From Triatoma infestans (taxonomy: Eukaryota; Arthropoda; Insecta; Hemiptera; Reduviidae), in contig JAAEAF010003748.1 in the NCBI GenBank assembly GCA_011037195.1, positions 53,054 through 117,053 on the forward strand: 64,000 nt of DNA, in the 5' to 3' direction. The position numbers and the translations under genes are program-made. Below are positions 49,162 through 59,711 of this stretch, piece by piece (positions within the stretch are counted from its first letter, which is position 1; the number at the start of each line of letters is the position of its first letter). The notes beneath the pieces are model-generated. The model did no database searches. It worked only from the letters and a program-made list of their open reading frames with translations, and was not told where the DNA came from.

Positions 49162-49698
49162 GTACGAGTAGTAGCCTCCGCAATATCCTAGTATTTGATG
49201 GACGCCATGATTGTGACAAAACATTGCATTATCACTAAAATATTCAAAATAATTAGGATCAGCATCGGATAAGTCATTAATATTTGAACTAAACTTATAA
49301 TCGCTGCCAGGAAAATTTTCTCCACTATGTTTACTGCTATAGTATCCTGACAGTTCATCAATTTAAATCAATTCAAATTTACTCGCCTAACCTATGTCAA
49401 GATGTATAACGTGATGAATATGAAACATATCAATAATAGACAATATATTTAACAGTCTTGCTTTACCGTATGATTTTATATAAACCTTTGAACATATCTA
49501 AATCATTATTGCAGTCATAATTCAAATGTTTAAAATTATGGTGATCCTGTTTACAGCCAGTTAAACAGCGCAACTCCTAACAGCTTTACACAGCATAGTA
49601 TACCCAGCGTATTATAACCCTGTGGCCTATTCATACTTGGCCTCATATATTCCTTGTTTCCCATAATGCCTCGAATCACAGTTTTTTCTTTAGGCATT
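49162..49698 (-). other. Possible small multi-exon gene (unidentified)
   Basis: Three coding-looking pieces follow each other on the minus strand. The first starts at an ATG near 49698 (MPKEKTVIRGIMGNKEYM, then RPSMNRPQGYNTLG) and could end at a gt after tgctgt near 49588. The second follows an acag near 49546 (DHHNFKHLNYDCNNDLDMFK). The third covers 49341-49162 (SGENFPGSDYKFSS ... PNYFEYFSDNAMF ... GGYYSYRV, stop). One acg/gtaaag donor and an agcag acceptor give matching phases, but splice signals are weak and one implied intron would be only about 43 nt. No family is recognised. Chance open frames are the main alternative. Confidence 0.2.
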
Positions 49699-50009
49699 TT
49701 GGTTGCAGATTATAGCAAATGAGAAATAAAGACTTTAGTTTATCGTATTGAATAACGCATTGTCAAAGTAAACACTGATATTCATTATACAAACAAAATC
49801 AACAAATACGATTATTCCCCTGACTTCAAAGGTAATCATTGTTTTCATGAAAAAAAAAATGTATGTTACAAGAAAAAGTGAAAATCCAAGGCTAACTCCA
49901 GATTTGGATTGCCAAACTTCAATACTCGCCATTATTTCTTAATTAATGTTGAAAAAAAAAAATTCTGGTTACTTTCACAGAAGTTATTGGAATTGTTAGA
50001 ATTCTAATT

Positions 50010-50720
50010 AAAAAGTTTATTTAGAACGTTTAGTTGGCCTTAGACTTTATGTAATATAAGTAAAGGGGATTACACTTATTCGTTTTTAGTGCACAGAGTT
50101 TATCTTTACCTTGTATGGCAGCGCCTTGTGCAAGCTCGTAGCAAACCTTGTGAGACAGTTTAATGTTGAACTCATCACAAAGTTTTGGACTCTTTTTTTC
50201 GGAAAATATTTTAAATAAAAGTAATATATTTATTTCCGCGCAGTTATCGTGAGAGAAAATCGTTGGGGGCGTTGTCCAGATCATTCCGACAAAACAGATA
50301 GCTATTCGCAGTTGGTATTCGGATAACAGATCTTTTTAAACATGAGATGCTAGCAATGCATATTTAATGAAATTAATATTGCATAGGTAATAGAATGGTA
50401 GACTACGCGGAGAGGCATCACTTTATAGGATAGCCTAACTGTCAGCTAACTCAAACCATTCCTAATATCAGCTTTTCTGCAAAAATATTTCAAATGAAAG
50501 TGAGATCTTCTTGGTAATGTGTTGGAAAGCAGCCGAAGGAAAATGGTTAGTGGGTGCAAAACTGGACAAACCATTCATAAAGTTGCACTTCTGGTTCACT
50601 GGTTTTTATCGAAAAATTCTGGATGGGAAACGGATTATCAAGTTTGAACTCCCATGATTCCCATCATCTTTCGTTTTGGAGAAATTTTGTTCACTTATGG
50701 AGTCAGCCGGATTCTCATGT
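50010..50720 (-). repeat. Family D, reverse copy
   Basis: Blocks at 50195-50270 (aaatattttaaataaaagta, gagagaaaatcgttgggg) and 50480-50690 (aaatatttcaaatgaaagtg, gcacttctggttcact, catcatctttcgttttgg) follow the family order. Confidence 0.6.
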
Positions 50721-51477
50721 TAGGTCTGTGTTTATACAGAAGTTGAGGAGGATGAAAAAACAACTAAATATATAGATTCAAAATATATAATTAAAATAAA
50801 CAATGTATGTCAAAAATAAATAAATACAATATTGTGATATAACAACATATTAAGTGTCTTGTCATTTAGGTGAAATTGCTTTTTATAAACTTACATATTT
50901 TACATATTTACTGACTTGAAGAAGGTTGGGTATCTTGGGGCACTTCCACCACTGTACATGGCTTTTTCTAATGACAGATTTCACTCCTTTTACGGCATAA
51001 ATTTTGAACTGAACTCTTCCTTAACAGGGTCCACCTTCTATATTGCACCTCCACCCCGGGGAAAGTGAGAAGAGGGAATTCCCTTTTATTGTACTAAAGG
51101 TATTCTACCTTTCTAACTGTCCCTCATTGTTTCACCCAACCTTCGAAAAAACCCAGGCTTGAGAGTGCTCTAAATAGCAATCAATATTAAATATATTTTA
51201 ACTAATCTATTTTACTTAATTATATATATATTTTAATCATTTCTCTCAAAGATCTACACATTAAATATTATGTTTACGCTAATTTTCCCAAAATGTATGA
51301 TTATAAAGTTTCTAATACTTAGCTCAGGTTTACAGCAAACACAATAAAAAGGCCCCTTTCTGGCGAAGGGCTAGTTTAAAATTTACTGTATTGGAGCGAG
51401 GTGAGGGAGTGTAGCAGAGTGATAAATCATGTAAGTTTAATGTTGGCAGGGCCACCTGGGATATATATATATATATA

Positions 51478-51512
<35 letters not shown>

Positions 51513-52172
51513 TGTGATGGGATGTGAAATGGGTGGCGAGTATGGAAAGTAGAGTTTGGTAAGTGAGCCGCTCACCGTAGGAGCCCAGGCACATAATGCC
51601 GGCAGGGGCCACTATACTCTAACCAGATGAAATGCATGTAATCCAAGTATGATAGTTAGTTAATCATGTTAAACTTATCATAACTCAGTGCATGTACATC
51701 GCTGTAGGTGCTGGGCTTTTACTAAGAGGAAGCGATCCTGACACTGCTGCGAGAAAGAGAAGTGAGAGGATAACCTAACATATTCTAACCTGCTATCAGC
51801 CAAAATAAAACTAAACTTGAAACTCCTGCAGGCCTATTAAGCGAATGTTTGTACACACAGTTTACAGTCGAACAGCTATAGTTTTAGTGTTGTTCTCTAA
51901 TCACACAACAGTTTGCCCACATCCAGCCTGTTGGAAAGAGAGCAGGCAACCCGCGCAGCATCAGTAGGGGAGGTACCTATTCGGTTATAAACTCCTCCCT
52001 CCCTCCGACCATGGGTCTTGTGACGCCACTCATTTTAGCGTAATTAGTCCTTTTGATAAATATTCAAATCTGTTATAATTAACGGACTAAAGCCACAGCC
52101 GCACCAGTATTGATAACTTTCCTCCATTTATCGTCCCTTAAACATTTGTTTAACAATGTGTTTTGTTTGTGG

Positions 52173-52207
<35 letters not shown>

Positions 52208-53489
52208 GTCAGTGATGTATGTGTGTATAAGTTTGTTTGATATATATAGCACTTTTTGCAATAGTACGGTTTATCAAACTCACTGCCCTCTATGATCTAT
52301 TCCCGAGAAATCATCTTTTTGACTAATTTTGCATAATGCATAATTTTAGCGCCATAACTTCCCCCTAATATAATTTTCAGTATTATCCCTTAAACGTTAC
52401 TGACTCATTTGAGTATACCAAACATTCAACTAACAAGTACGAGAGGCTTGTAAATATATGTGAACCATTAGCTGCTTCTCCAAAAGTATTAAGCAGGCAC
52501 TGATATTATGAATAAGGAAATTTATACATTAAAAACTAGTTTTGTGATTTAGTTCTGGTCTTTCTCTAACTTCAGTTTCGTTTTATTTATTTGCATGTTG
52601 CTCTTTTATAATTATTTTCATTATAATATTTATTTATTTATTGCAACAAGACTCCACTGTCACAGTCCAAGAGACCAAGAGTTATGTCTTTCATTAAAAA
52701 AATAAAGTGCATTTAAATTATTTAGTTATTTTCTTTTCTGTAGGTAATTTTTTAATTTATGTTATTTAAGAATATAAATGTATATATTAATTAATAAAGA
52801 CAGTTATTATTATTATTATTATTATATATATTTATGAGGTGAACTTTACAGCCATGTTAGGAAAGTTAAAGCCAGTTGGATTGTAATCATTGCAGAAAGA
52901 AAAGGTAGTGTGAGTATTTCAATAATTCATTTATTTTCCTAGCTGGCGGTTTCAAAGCATGTTTTCAAAGCGGTATCAAAGCATGTATTTCCAGTGATAA
53001 TTCAGTTTCGAAAATTTGGAAGTGGTGTCATTACTCTAAAATCCAAATGAATAGGACGTAGGTAGAATGTTGTCTGAATATTGGAGATGTGCAGATTTGT
53101 AGTTGTGTAGTTGTTGTAGAAGTGGACTTGTGTGAATATGGAGAAGTGCACATTAGTTGCACATGTTTCCAACTGCTACCAATGTCACAGCATAGGTGTT
53201 ATGTAGGTATCTGCTTGTCATATACTATCTCGGACTGTTTGCAGTGAAGTGTTGTCTAGGAGTATCCAGTGTATCATTGTACCAGTTTATCTCACTAGAG
53301 CAGCGTAACAACCAACCTGTGGTATGTGCAAGTGCTGCTGCCTGCATAAATGATTCTCACTACCTCTGATTGCTTTACTAACGACCGGTGTACATTTATT
53401 CTATTGCTGTCCGTCACCAACCAGATTGCCCCTTCATTATCTGAATTCAATTCTTCAACAATATTTATATCCTTTCTTTCATTACAACC
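50721..53489. other. Unassigned DNA with three microsatellites
   Basis: (TA)n(TG)n at 51461-51508, (GT)n at 52171-52202, (TTA)n at 52805-52826. No coding signal. Confidence 0.45.
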
Positions 53490-54130
53490 TTTTTTTCCGT
53501 AAAAGGAAGTACTGCGATCTTGTCACACTTTTGAACTTTATTTTTCAGCGGTAATACAAGTTTTAATGTCCCTTACAAAAACATAAATAAGTAAGTAAGT
53601 AAGTATAAAAAAGAAATATTTTTAGCGAATGATCTATATATGCAAGTGAACAAAATATTTCAAAAACTAAAATCGCAGGAAGGTGAAACTTGGTGGGTAC
53701 TACCATCGCATCTGGTCCGTAAGAGCGTAATATATTTTCGTAAGAACGTAATAGATTTTCAGGCACGGCCTCCCTTTTATGCAGCATCACGGTTGCAATT
53801 TTAAAACATTCTGATCTGAAACACTCAGAAGCCTCGCTGCAATTGTTTTATTTCTTATTAACAGATTTTCGTCACTTCGAATTTTGACTCAGCTTTAAGT
53901 GATTTTAATATTACGACATTGCGTTATTATTAATCCTACGATATTAGATAATTAGAATTATACTTGTTTATTTTTAAACCCTGGCCATAAAGGTTTTCTG
54001 AATATGACTACATCATTTTACGAAACCAACGATTTTCCTTCCACTTGGCGAACTAACTGTGATCACACTTTTATTTTATAGTATTTATTTCCCCAGAACC
54101 TGCCCAGATTGTGTTATGAAGTGATGTGAG
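53490..54130 (+). repeat. Family D, diverged copy with TAAG microsatellite
   Basis: Starts ttttccgtaaaaggaagtac and tgcgatcttgtcacac; a (taag)n run at 53585-53604 sits near the usual GT-tract position; then aaactaaaatcgcaggaagg and aaaccaacgattttccttcc. Confidence 0.65.
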
Positions 54131-55379
54131 ATGGTATGAAATGGTTTTGGTTGAGTGTAGAACCTCAATGCGAGATTTGCGTCAAATCCAAAATTTTGAA
54201 ATAAATATTCAGTTAGATTTGTGTAGTGGTTCCGATGATTTACAGAATTTTTTTTTAGATTTTAGGAAAGATATTTGTTAGAGTTTTAAGCATGGCAGGT
54301 AATCTGGCTGAAAGGAGCAAAGTGAAAATTATGTTTGTAAAGTAGAGCTGAGCTGACAGTATTTTCCAGTGATATGTGTGATGATTGTAGAAGAATATTT
54401 CATTTGTTGATAACGCCTTACACAAGTGCTGCTACCTACTTATTGGCTGTTCAATTTATTATAGATAATGAACACTAATCAATTTGTTTAAATAAATATA
54501 ATTATTTAGCTGTTCAGCACCATTAATGAGAATAGGTTGAGATCTTTGCTAGATATTGTTCTAGTAGAAATGTTGCTTCACATTCTGTAGACAATAGGCT
54601 GTTTCCGTTTGATTCATCGTGCCTATTGTATACTGCAACGCTGACTATGTTTTATTTCAACTAACGTTAAAAAAATTGAATGTAAAAGGGGGCACGCGGC
54701 TGGTCAGAGGCAGCCGTAACACTCTCCACAATTCACTGGAAACTGGGAAATTAATTAATGTAAGTTGGTGAAAATAAACAGTAAAATGAAGATTCTGGGT
54801 GAATCTTCCCTGCCATCGCTAATTGTAATTCATAATTCCCTGCAAATTTTGAATTTTTATTCAATATACTGTTCACCTTAGCATCACATACAAATGTAGC
54901 CCCGCAGCACCCACTCTAATGGTTACACCGCCCCCGGACAGAAAGAAAATAGCCACCCCTTAAGAATATAAATATATTTTTTTAAGCAAGTCTATGCATG
55001 TTCAAACACAAGCTGAAGCAGCGCTCTGCTCGCGTGCTAATGCTATTCTGTTCAGAGAAGTATAATATGCATGTTCAAACAATTCAAGCATCATCCTTTA
55101 CAAATTCTGCGTTAATTTTTCAATAATAGTGTAAATATTATTAGCTTGTAGAGATAATCAAGATAAATATGCTGCGTACTGTAAATATTTAGCGAACGAA
55201 AAATTCGATATGTGAAATTGTCTATTAATTGAGTATTTAACACATAATATTTTTCTCTCTCTTGCTGCCAAAATGGCGCCCCGGACAAATGTCCGGGTTA
55301 CCTACCCCTAGAGCGGACGCTTATGTAGGTGATTGGTTTTTATGGCAGCTCTCTCTTTCTAAACTTGTGGTGACAATTT
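54131..55379. other. Unassigned DNA
   Basis: No gene or repeat recognised. Confidence 0.4.
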
Positions 55380-56560
55380 AAATTAAAGCCTAACTGACAG
55401 ATTTCCTAGACCCCCTAAAACTCATTCGTCTGGGAAAATATTCCAAATAAAAGTGATAGGTTTATATTTCTACCTTTAGCATTCTAATTTTAGATAGGTT
55501 TATATTTCTAAGTTACAGCTACATCTGTATTTATAAGTAATATTGAGGTCAGCTAATTGTATTGTAAACATTACAACATGCTGAGGAAAATTTGCAGTCC
55601 GCTTTTAAAAGAAATGGAGAAATGTATTACTGAAGATGTAAATATGTAAGAATAGTGTGTGAAATAGGAGCTGAGAGTGATCGAGCGCCAAAGTGAGTGT
55701 GGCGGCCATGTTAAGCTAACATAGAGCACTTGAATTTGTGGCGCTGTCTAATCTGTACCGTGAGAGTAAGTAGAGATCTGGTCGCCACTGGCTGTTATCC
55801 GTGTGTTCGATAAGACCAAGTTAGAGAGATATTCCGCAAATTGGAGATAACATCCTGTCCACTGACCGACACACCGACACACTGACCGTCAACACTGCTC
55901 GTCAATAACTAGGCACCATGTGCTTCCGCCAACACTTTCTAATACTGCACTTGGTTCCATCTGTATCCTTCCTATACTACCATAATAAATCTTTTCTTCT
56001 GTTCCTTTCTTATAAAGATAACAATCTGGTGTGAAACATTACTCATACTGCAATTATTATAATGTCAAAGTTGGAATTGTTACTAAACAATTAAACTGGT
56101 TTAGCATTACATATAAACTTAGATGGTATATCTAAGTGGACAGTGGATGGTACATCTGGAGCAGCAGCACATGATTTTGGGCTTAATTACTTGATTACAT
56201 TGCATGGCTAGTCTTAAATCACAACAAACGCGATCATAAAATATTTCTTCTGAAAAAATTGTTCAAATAAAAGTGTTAGATTTATATATAGATGTGCGGT
56301 TAGCATTTGCAGTTTTAAACACTTTGACTGCCTTGCGAATAATAAGAAATGTTTTGTCTAATTCAGATGACGTGGCGGTTTTCGCTGTTTCAGTTAACCG
56401 ATTTTCTTCAAATCTAGAATTGTGGCCATCATTTAATTTATTTTAATTGGCGTTAGAACTGTATACTGCGCTGAGTTGCTCAAAATCCTTCAGAAATCAC
56501 TATTCCTGGAGAAATATTTTGAAAAGAAGTGAAGTGACAATTTAGTATAAGAAAGTTAAA
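55380..56560 (-). repeat. Family D reverse fragments around a GC-richer stretch
   Basis: 55410-55480 (aatattccaaataaaagtga) and 56020-56540 (tctggtgtgaaacattactc, aaattgttcaaataaaagtg, accgattttcttcaaatcta) are family D. Between them 55660-55990 is GC-richer but without an ORF. Confidence 0.6.
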
Positions 56561-57594
56561 GAACATTGTCTCTATACGAATAAGTACATCAAAACATATT
56601 GTTGGAAGGTTACCAAGATAATGGTTCCTAAGTTTTGGAAGGATTTAAACATGAATGATGTCTTGGCAATGCTATGCCTCATCTGTGAGAGTTATGTAGA
56701 AATTTCTTTTATGTTGATCCTTAGTTCAGTTGAACATTAAACGATTATCATTAATATATTCCTCATGATTAATAGTTTGGATACGAGTTAAATGAACATC
56801 AGTAGAATCAAATGCAATGAGCTAACCGCGAATCAGAATAGATGAAAGCAGCTGTCTCAGAACGCCTACCGGTGAACCTGTTTCAACTATTTCTACGTGT
56901 GCTACTACATTACCCGGTTTATTTGTCTTTAATCGTCTTTCAGGAACAGCTGGAATTAATATGATCCAGCCCTCTATCAGACTCTACCCTCAGTACATTC
57001 TAACATACGTAATTCAGCGTCCAATGTATATAATGTTCGCACATTCATTTAAACGTGACTTCTCTAAATATTAATGTATTTGTATTCTAACTAACATATA
57101 TATTTTTCAAGCCAAAATAAAGCCAATTTTCAGATTTTACTAAAGTTTAGTTGCTGATATCACCTGTAATAAATATAGGTGGTAAGCAGCCGCCTTACAC
57201 GTGTTGTTATTTGAGACAAATTAGTTATTGCTGTATTACTTCTACTGTATTACTACTTATTTTACATGTGACCGACCCACATGGTAAGTGTCTTTATGAA
57301 ACTCAAAAATTACGTGTTATGTAATATTGAGCTAATTAGTCTCAGCTATCTCAAAATCCACCTGAACCAAATTTTCCGGAAAATTGATTCAAAAGATATT
57401 ATAAAATAGATGTTGAGATTCTGTCAGAAGAAATTTACAAAATTTTCACCGTCCTACTTCCAAAGGAACGACGGTGAGGAAGGAAGAAGATTCCTGAATC
57501 AGGAATCTGTACAAAAGGTCACAAGGGACACAAGGCAATTACAAACAAAAAAATAAGGAATTCTAGAGAAGTAAAAATAATAATAAATGAAGCA
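56561..57594. other. Unassigned DNA
   Basis: No feature supported. Confidence 0.4.
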
Positions 57595-57960
57595 TTCAAT
57601 ATATATCACATTGAAATGTTGAATATGTGGATGGGGCCGCAATGCTGGATAACATCTGGTATTTCTTTTATTCCTGCCTGGTTTCCGATTTTCATCAATC
57701 GTCAGAGTAAATTTATCAAGTTCGTGTAGAGAGTTCACTTCAACGCAATGATTCTGTTACACTCGACACTTGTTGGTTTGTTGATAGTATGTTCGTGCGG
57801 GCGGTTATTTACAATATATCATACAACATTGTTACAGTAACATTGCATTGAAGTGCCATTCTCTGCACGAACTTGATAAATTTACATTGACGATAAATGA
57901 AAATCCGAATCCGGTCACGAATAAAAGAAATATGCATGCTACGACGGAAGAAATACCAGA
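57595..57960. repeat. Imperfect inverted repeat with coding-like arms
   Basis: Left core 57662-57732 and right core 57860-57930 are reverse complements with few mismatches. Read outward from the centre, each arm encodes SLHELDKFTLTI followed by (D/N)EN.(K/N)P..NKRN. About 130 bp separate the cores, and weaker matching extends both inward and outward. Confidence 0.75.
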
Positions 57961-58254
57961 CTTTGAAATGTATTGAATGGAAACTTACACTGCCAATATT
58001 GCTGAATAAATCAGAATTAATCTGCAAATAAACTGTATAAGTATAAACAAAATTTGGCCGATTAAAATGCTTCCTTCACTAGCAGAATAATACAATCTGG
58101 TAAATAAAACTGTGAAATATGGAAATATAACAAAAGAAGTACTTATACAATTTTTTTCTCTTGAATTTCTTAAACACTAAAGCTTTATTTGTGATATACA
58201 CAAAATAGAAATGTAATATACACAAGAAATGTTAGTAGAGATTATTTACCGGTT

Positions 58255-58795
58255 CTAGGGCCATTTTTTTTGAGCCCCAGGCACTTATGAATTTACGCCC
58301 GAAGGCAAGGGTCTGGCGCGCGGCTACAAAATTACGATGATTTTTAACCAGGGAAAAAAAATATTTTTGAGCCGCGGGATGGCATACGAGGCTTGCGGCT
58401 ACGTTTTGAAAAATCTAGCTTGAAAACAATCTAAGGTAAAAAGAATATTTGTTAGCCGCGAGATGGGCATGCCTGACCTGCGGCTATGTTTTATAATATT
58501 TAGCTTGAAAATATAAGGTCGAAATTTGTCAGGGAAAAAAAATTTTTTTTGAGCCGGGAGATGGCATCCAAGTCTAGGGCTAATATTTTATAATATTTAG
58601 CTAAAAACATTAAATAAATTATCATTCAATACTATGAATAAAGACTTTGTTTTTTTTTTTATGTATTGTTAATAAGATTCTAAGGACTGTAATATTGTTT
58701 TTGAGCCACGAGATGGCTTCCAAGTCGTGGGGGCAAACATTTTATAATATCTAGCTAAAGACTTTAATATTTTTTGATATTCAATACTTTGTGTA
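58255..58795. repeat. Degenerate tandem repeat with GCCGC/GCGGC hairpins
   Basis: Four to five units each begin with a T-run and gagccgcgrgatggcat-like sequence, continue to a second (t)gcggcta-like block and, in most, ttataatat.tagct. In two units agccgc and gcggct form perfect 6-bp stems about 20 nt apart. Units are about 85-170 bp and lie just past the 3' end of the virus-like gene block, where its terminal repeat would be expected. Confidence 0.7.
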
Positions 58796-58977
58796 TTTTT
58801 ATGTATTTAATTCTGTTGTCAATAAGGTAGTCATAATAAAACAATTATTTCAAAAAGAAAACTTGTTTATTTTATGTTTATCTTACAAATCAGTTCTATA
58901 TAAATTATTTATTGTTCTTTATCAGTTCTTTATAACATTATAGGTGAAAAAAAAGGCAGAATGGCATATTATAAGTT

Positions 58978-58983
58978 TTTATT
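58978..58983 (-). promoter_or_regulatory. Polyadenylation signal AATAAA
   Basis: An AATAAA on the minus strand about 110 nt after the stop of the 205-aa ORF, followed by more A/T-rich sequence; a plausible 3' end for the transcript of the block. Confidence 0.5.
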
Positions 58984-59091
58984 TTCTATGATTATTTAAT
59001 ACATTTTTCACTATTCTATTTTACAAGACATAATTCTTTTTAGCATAATTTTAGTAATCTATTTACAAAAGACAAAAACATAATCTAATAT

Positions 59092-59709
59092 TTACATTAT
59101 CTCATCACATAAGAGTTTTTCCACACCAAATAATGAGCATGTAATACAATTGAAACACCAGAAAAAAGGATCATATATCAAATCGAAAAGAAGATTAGTG
59201 TTGTTAGTGTGAACAGTAGTACGTTGACATGTCCAAATTAATCCTTTAGGAGTGCTTGGCTGGAGCAAATTGCAACATTTGGCACAAAAATTGTAATAAG
59301 AATTGGTATCATTGTATAGTTCGTCAATGTTATTATGGGAAAGAATGTTAATTTTTTTAAAGTAATACAGTTCAATAGTAATTGTGAATGTTTTAAAGTG
59401 CTGCAATAATAAGGATCTGCTATCTGGGTCGCAATACAATATGGCAATGCAATCTGATAGAGGCATTGGTTGACCAACAATAAATTCAATATTTTCAAAA
59501 CAATACAAATCTATATTACATTTTTTATAAGTAGTTATACAATAATCAGAGAATGCATGAAATAATTTAAGCTGAACAGTTTTCGGTATATCAAGTAGGA
59601 AAATATCAGATCTCCTAGGTAAATTTAAACAGATGTTGATCATGCATAGGTCCAAAAGTGAGAATGGTTGAAAATACTTCTCGTCAATAGTGTAGTGTAG
59701 AGTGTGCAT
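59092..59709 (-). CDS. 205-aa cysteine-containing protein downstream of the polymerase
   Basis: An intact ORF starting with an ATG two bases after the polymerase TAA and running 205 codons to a TAA at 59092. I do not recognise the protein with confidence. The first ~60 residues are leucine-rich (FSLLDLCMINICLNLP, then IPKTVQLKLFHAF), a pattern faintly like short F-box/SOCS-type helices. The C-terminal third has paired cysteines (CAKCC, WTC, CFNCITC) that could bind zinc. No signal peptide or convincing membrane helix is seen. The tight stop-start spacing suggests it is an element gene, expressed by reinitiation or from a separate transcript. It is the only long gene of the block without a visible break. 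Confidence 0.6.
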   Translation of the reverse strand: MHTLHYTIDEKYFQPFSLLDLCMINICLNLPRRSDIFLLDIPKTVQLKLFHAFSDYCITTYKKCNIDLYCFENIEFIVGQPMPLSDCIAILYCDPDSRSLLLQHFKTFTITIELYYFKKINILSHNNIDELYNDTNSYYNFCAKCCNLLQPSTPKGLIWTCQRTTVHTNNTNLLFDLIYDPFFWCFNCITCSLFGVEKLLCDEIM

Positions 59710-59711
59710 AG

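Noticed and set aside
50030..50284. 84-codon minus ORF as a gene
   Set aside because: It lies across family D sequence and has no conserved features.
59238..59498. 86-codon ORF inside the 205-aa ORF
   Set aside because: Alternative frame of the same region; the long ORF starts at the PolB stop and is more likely.
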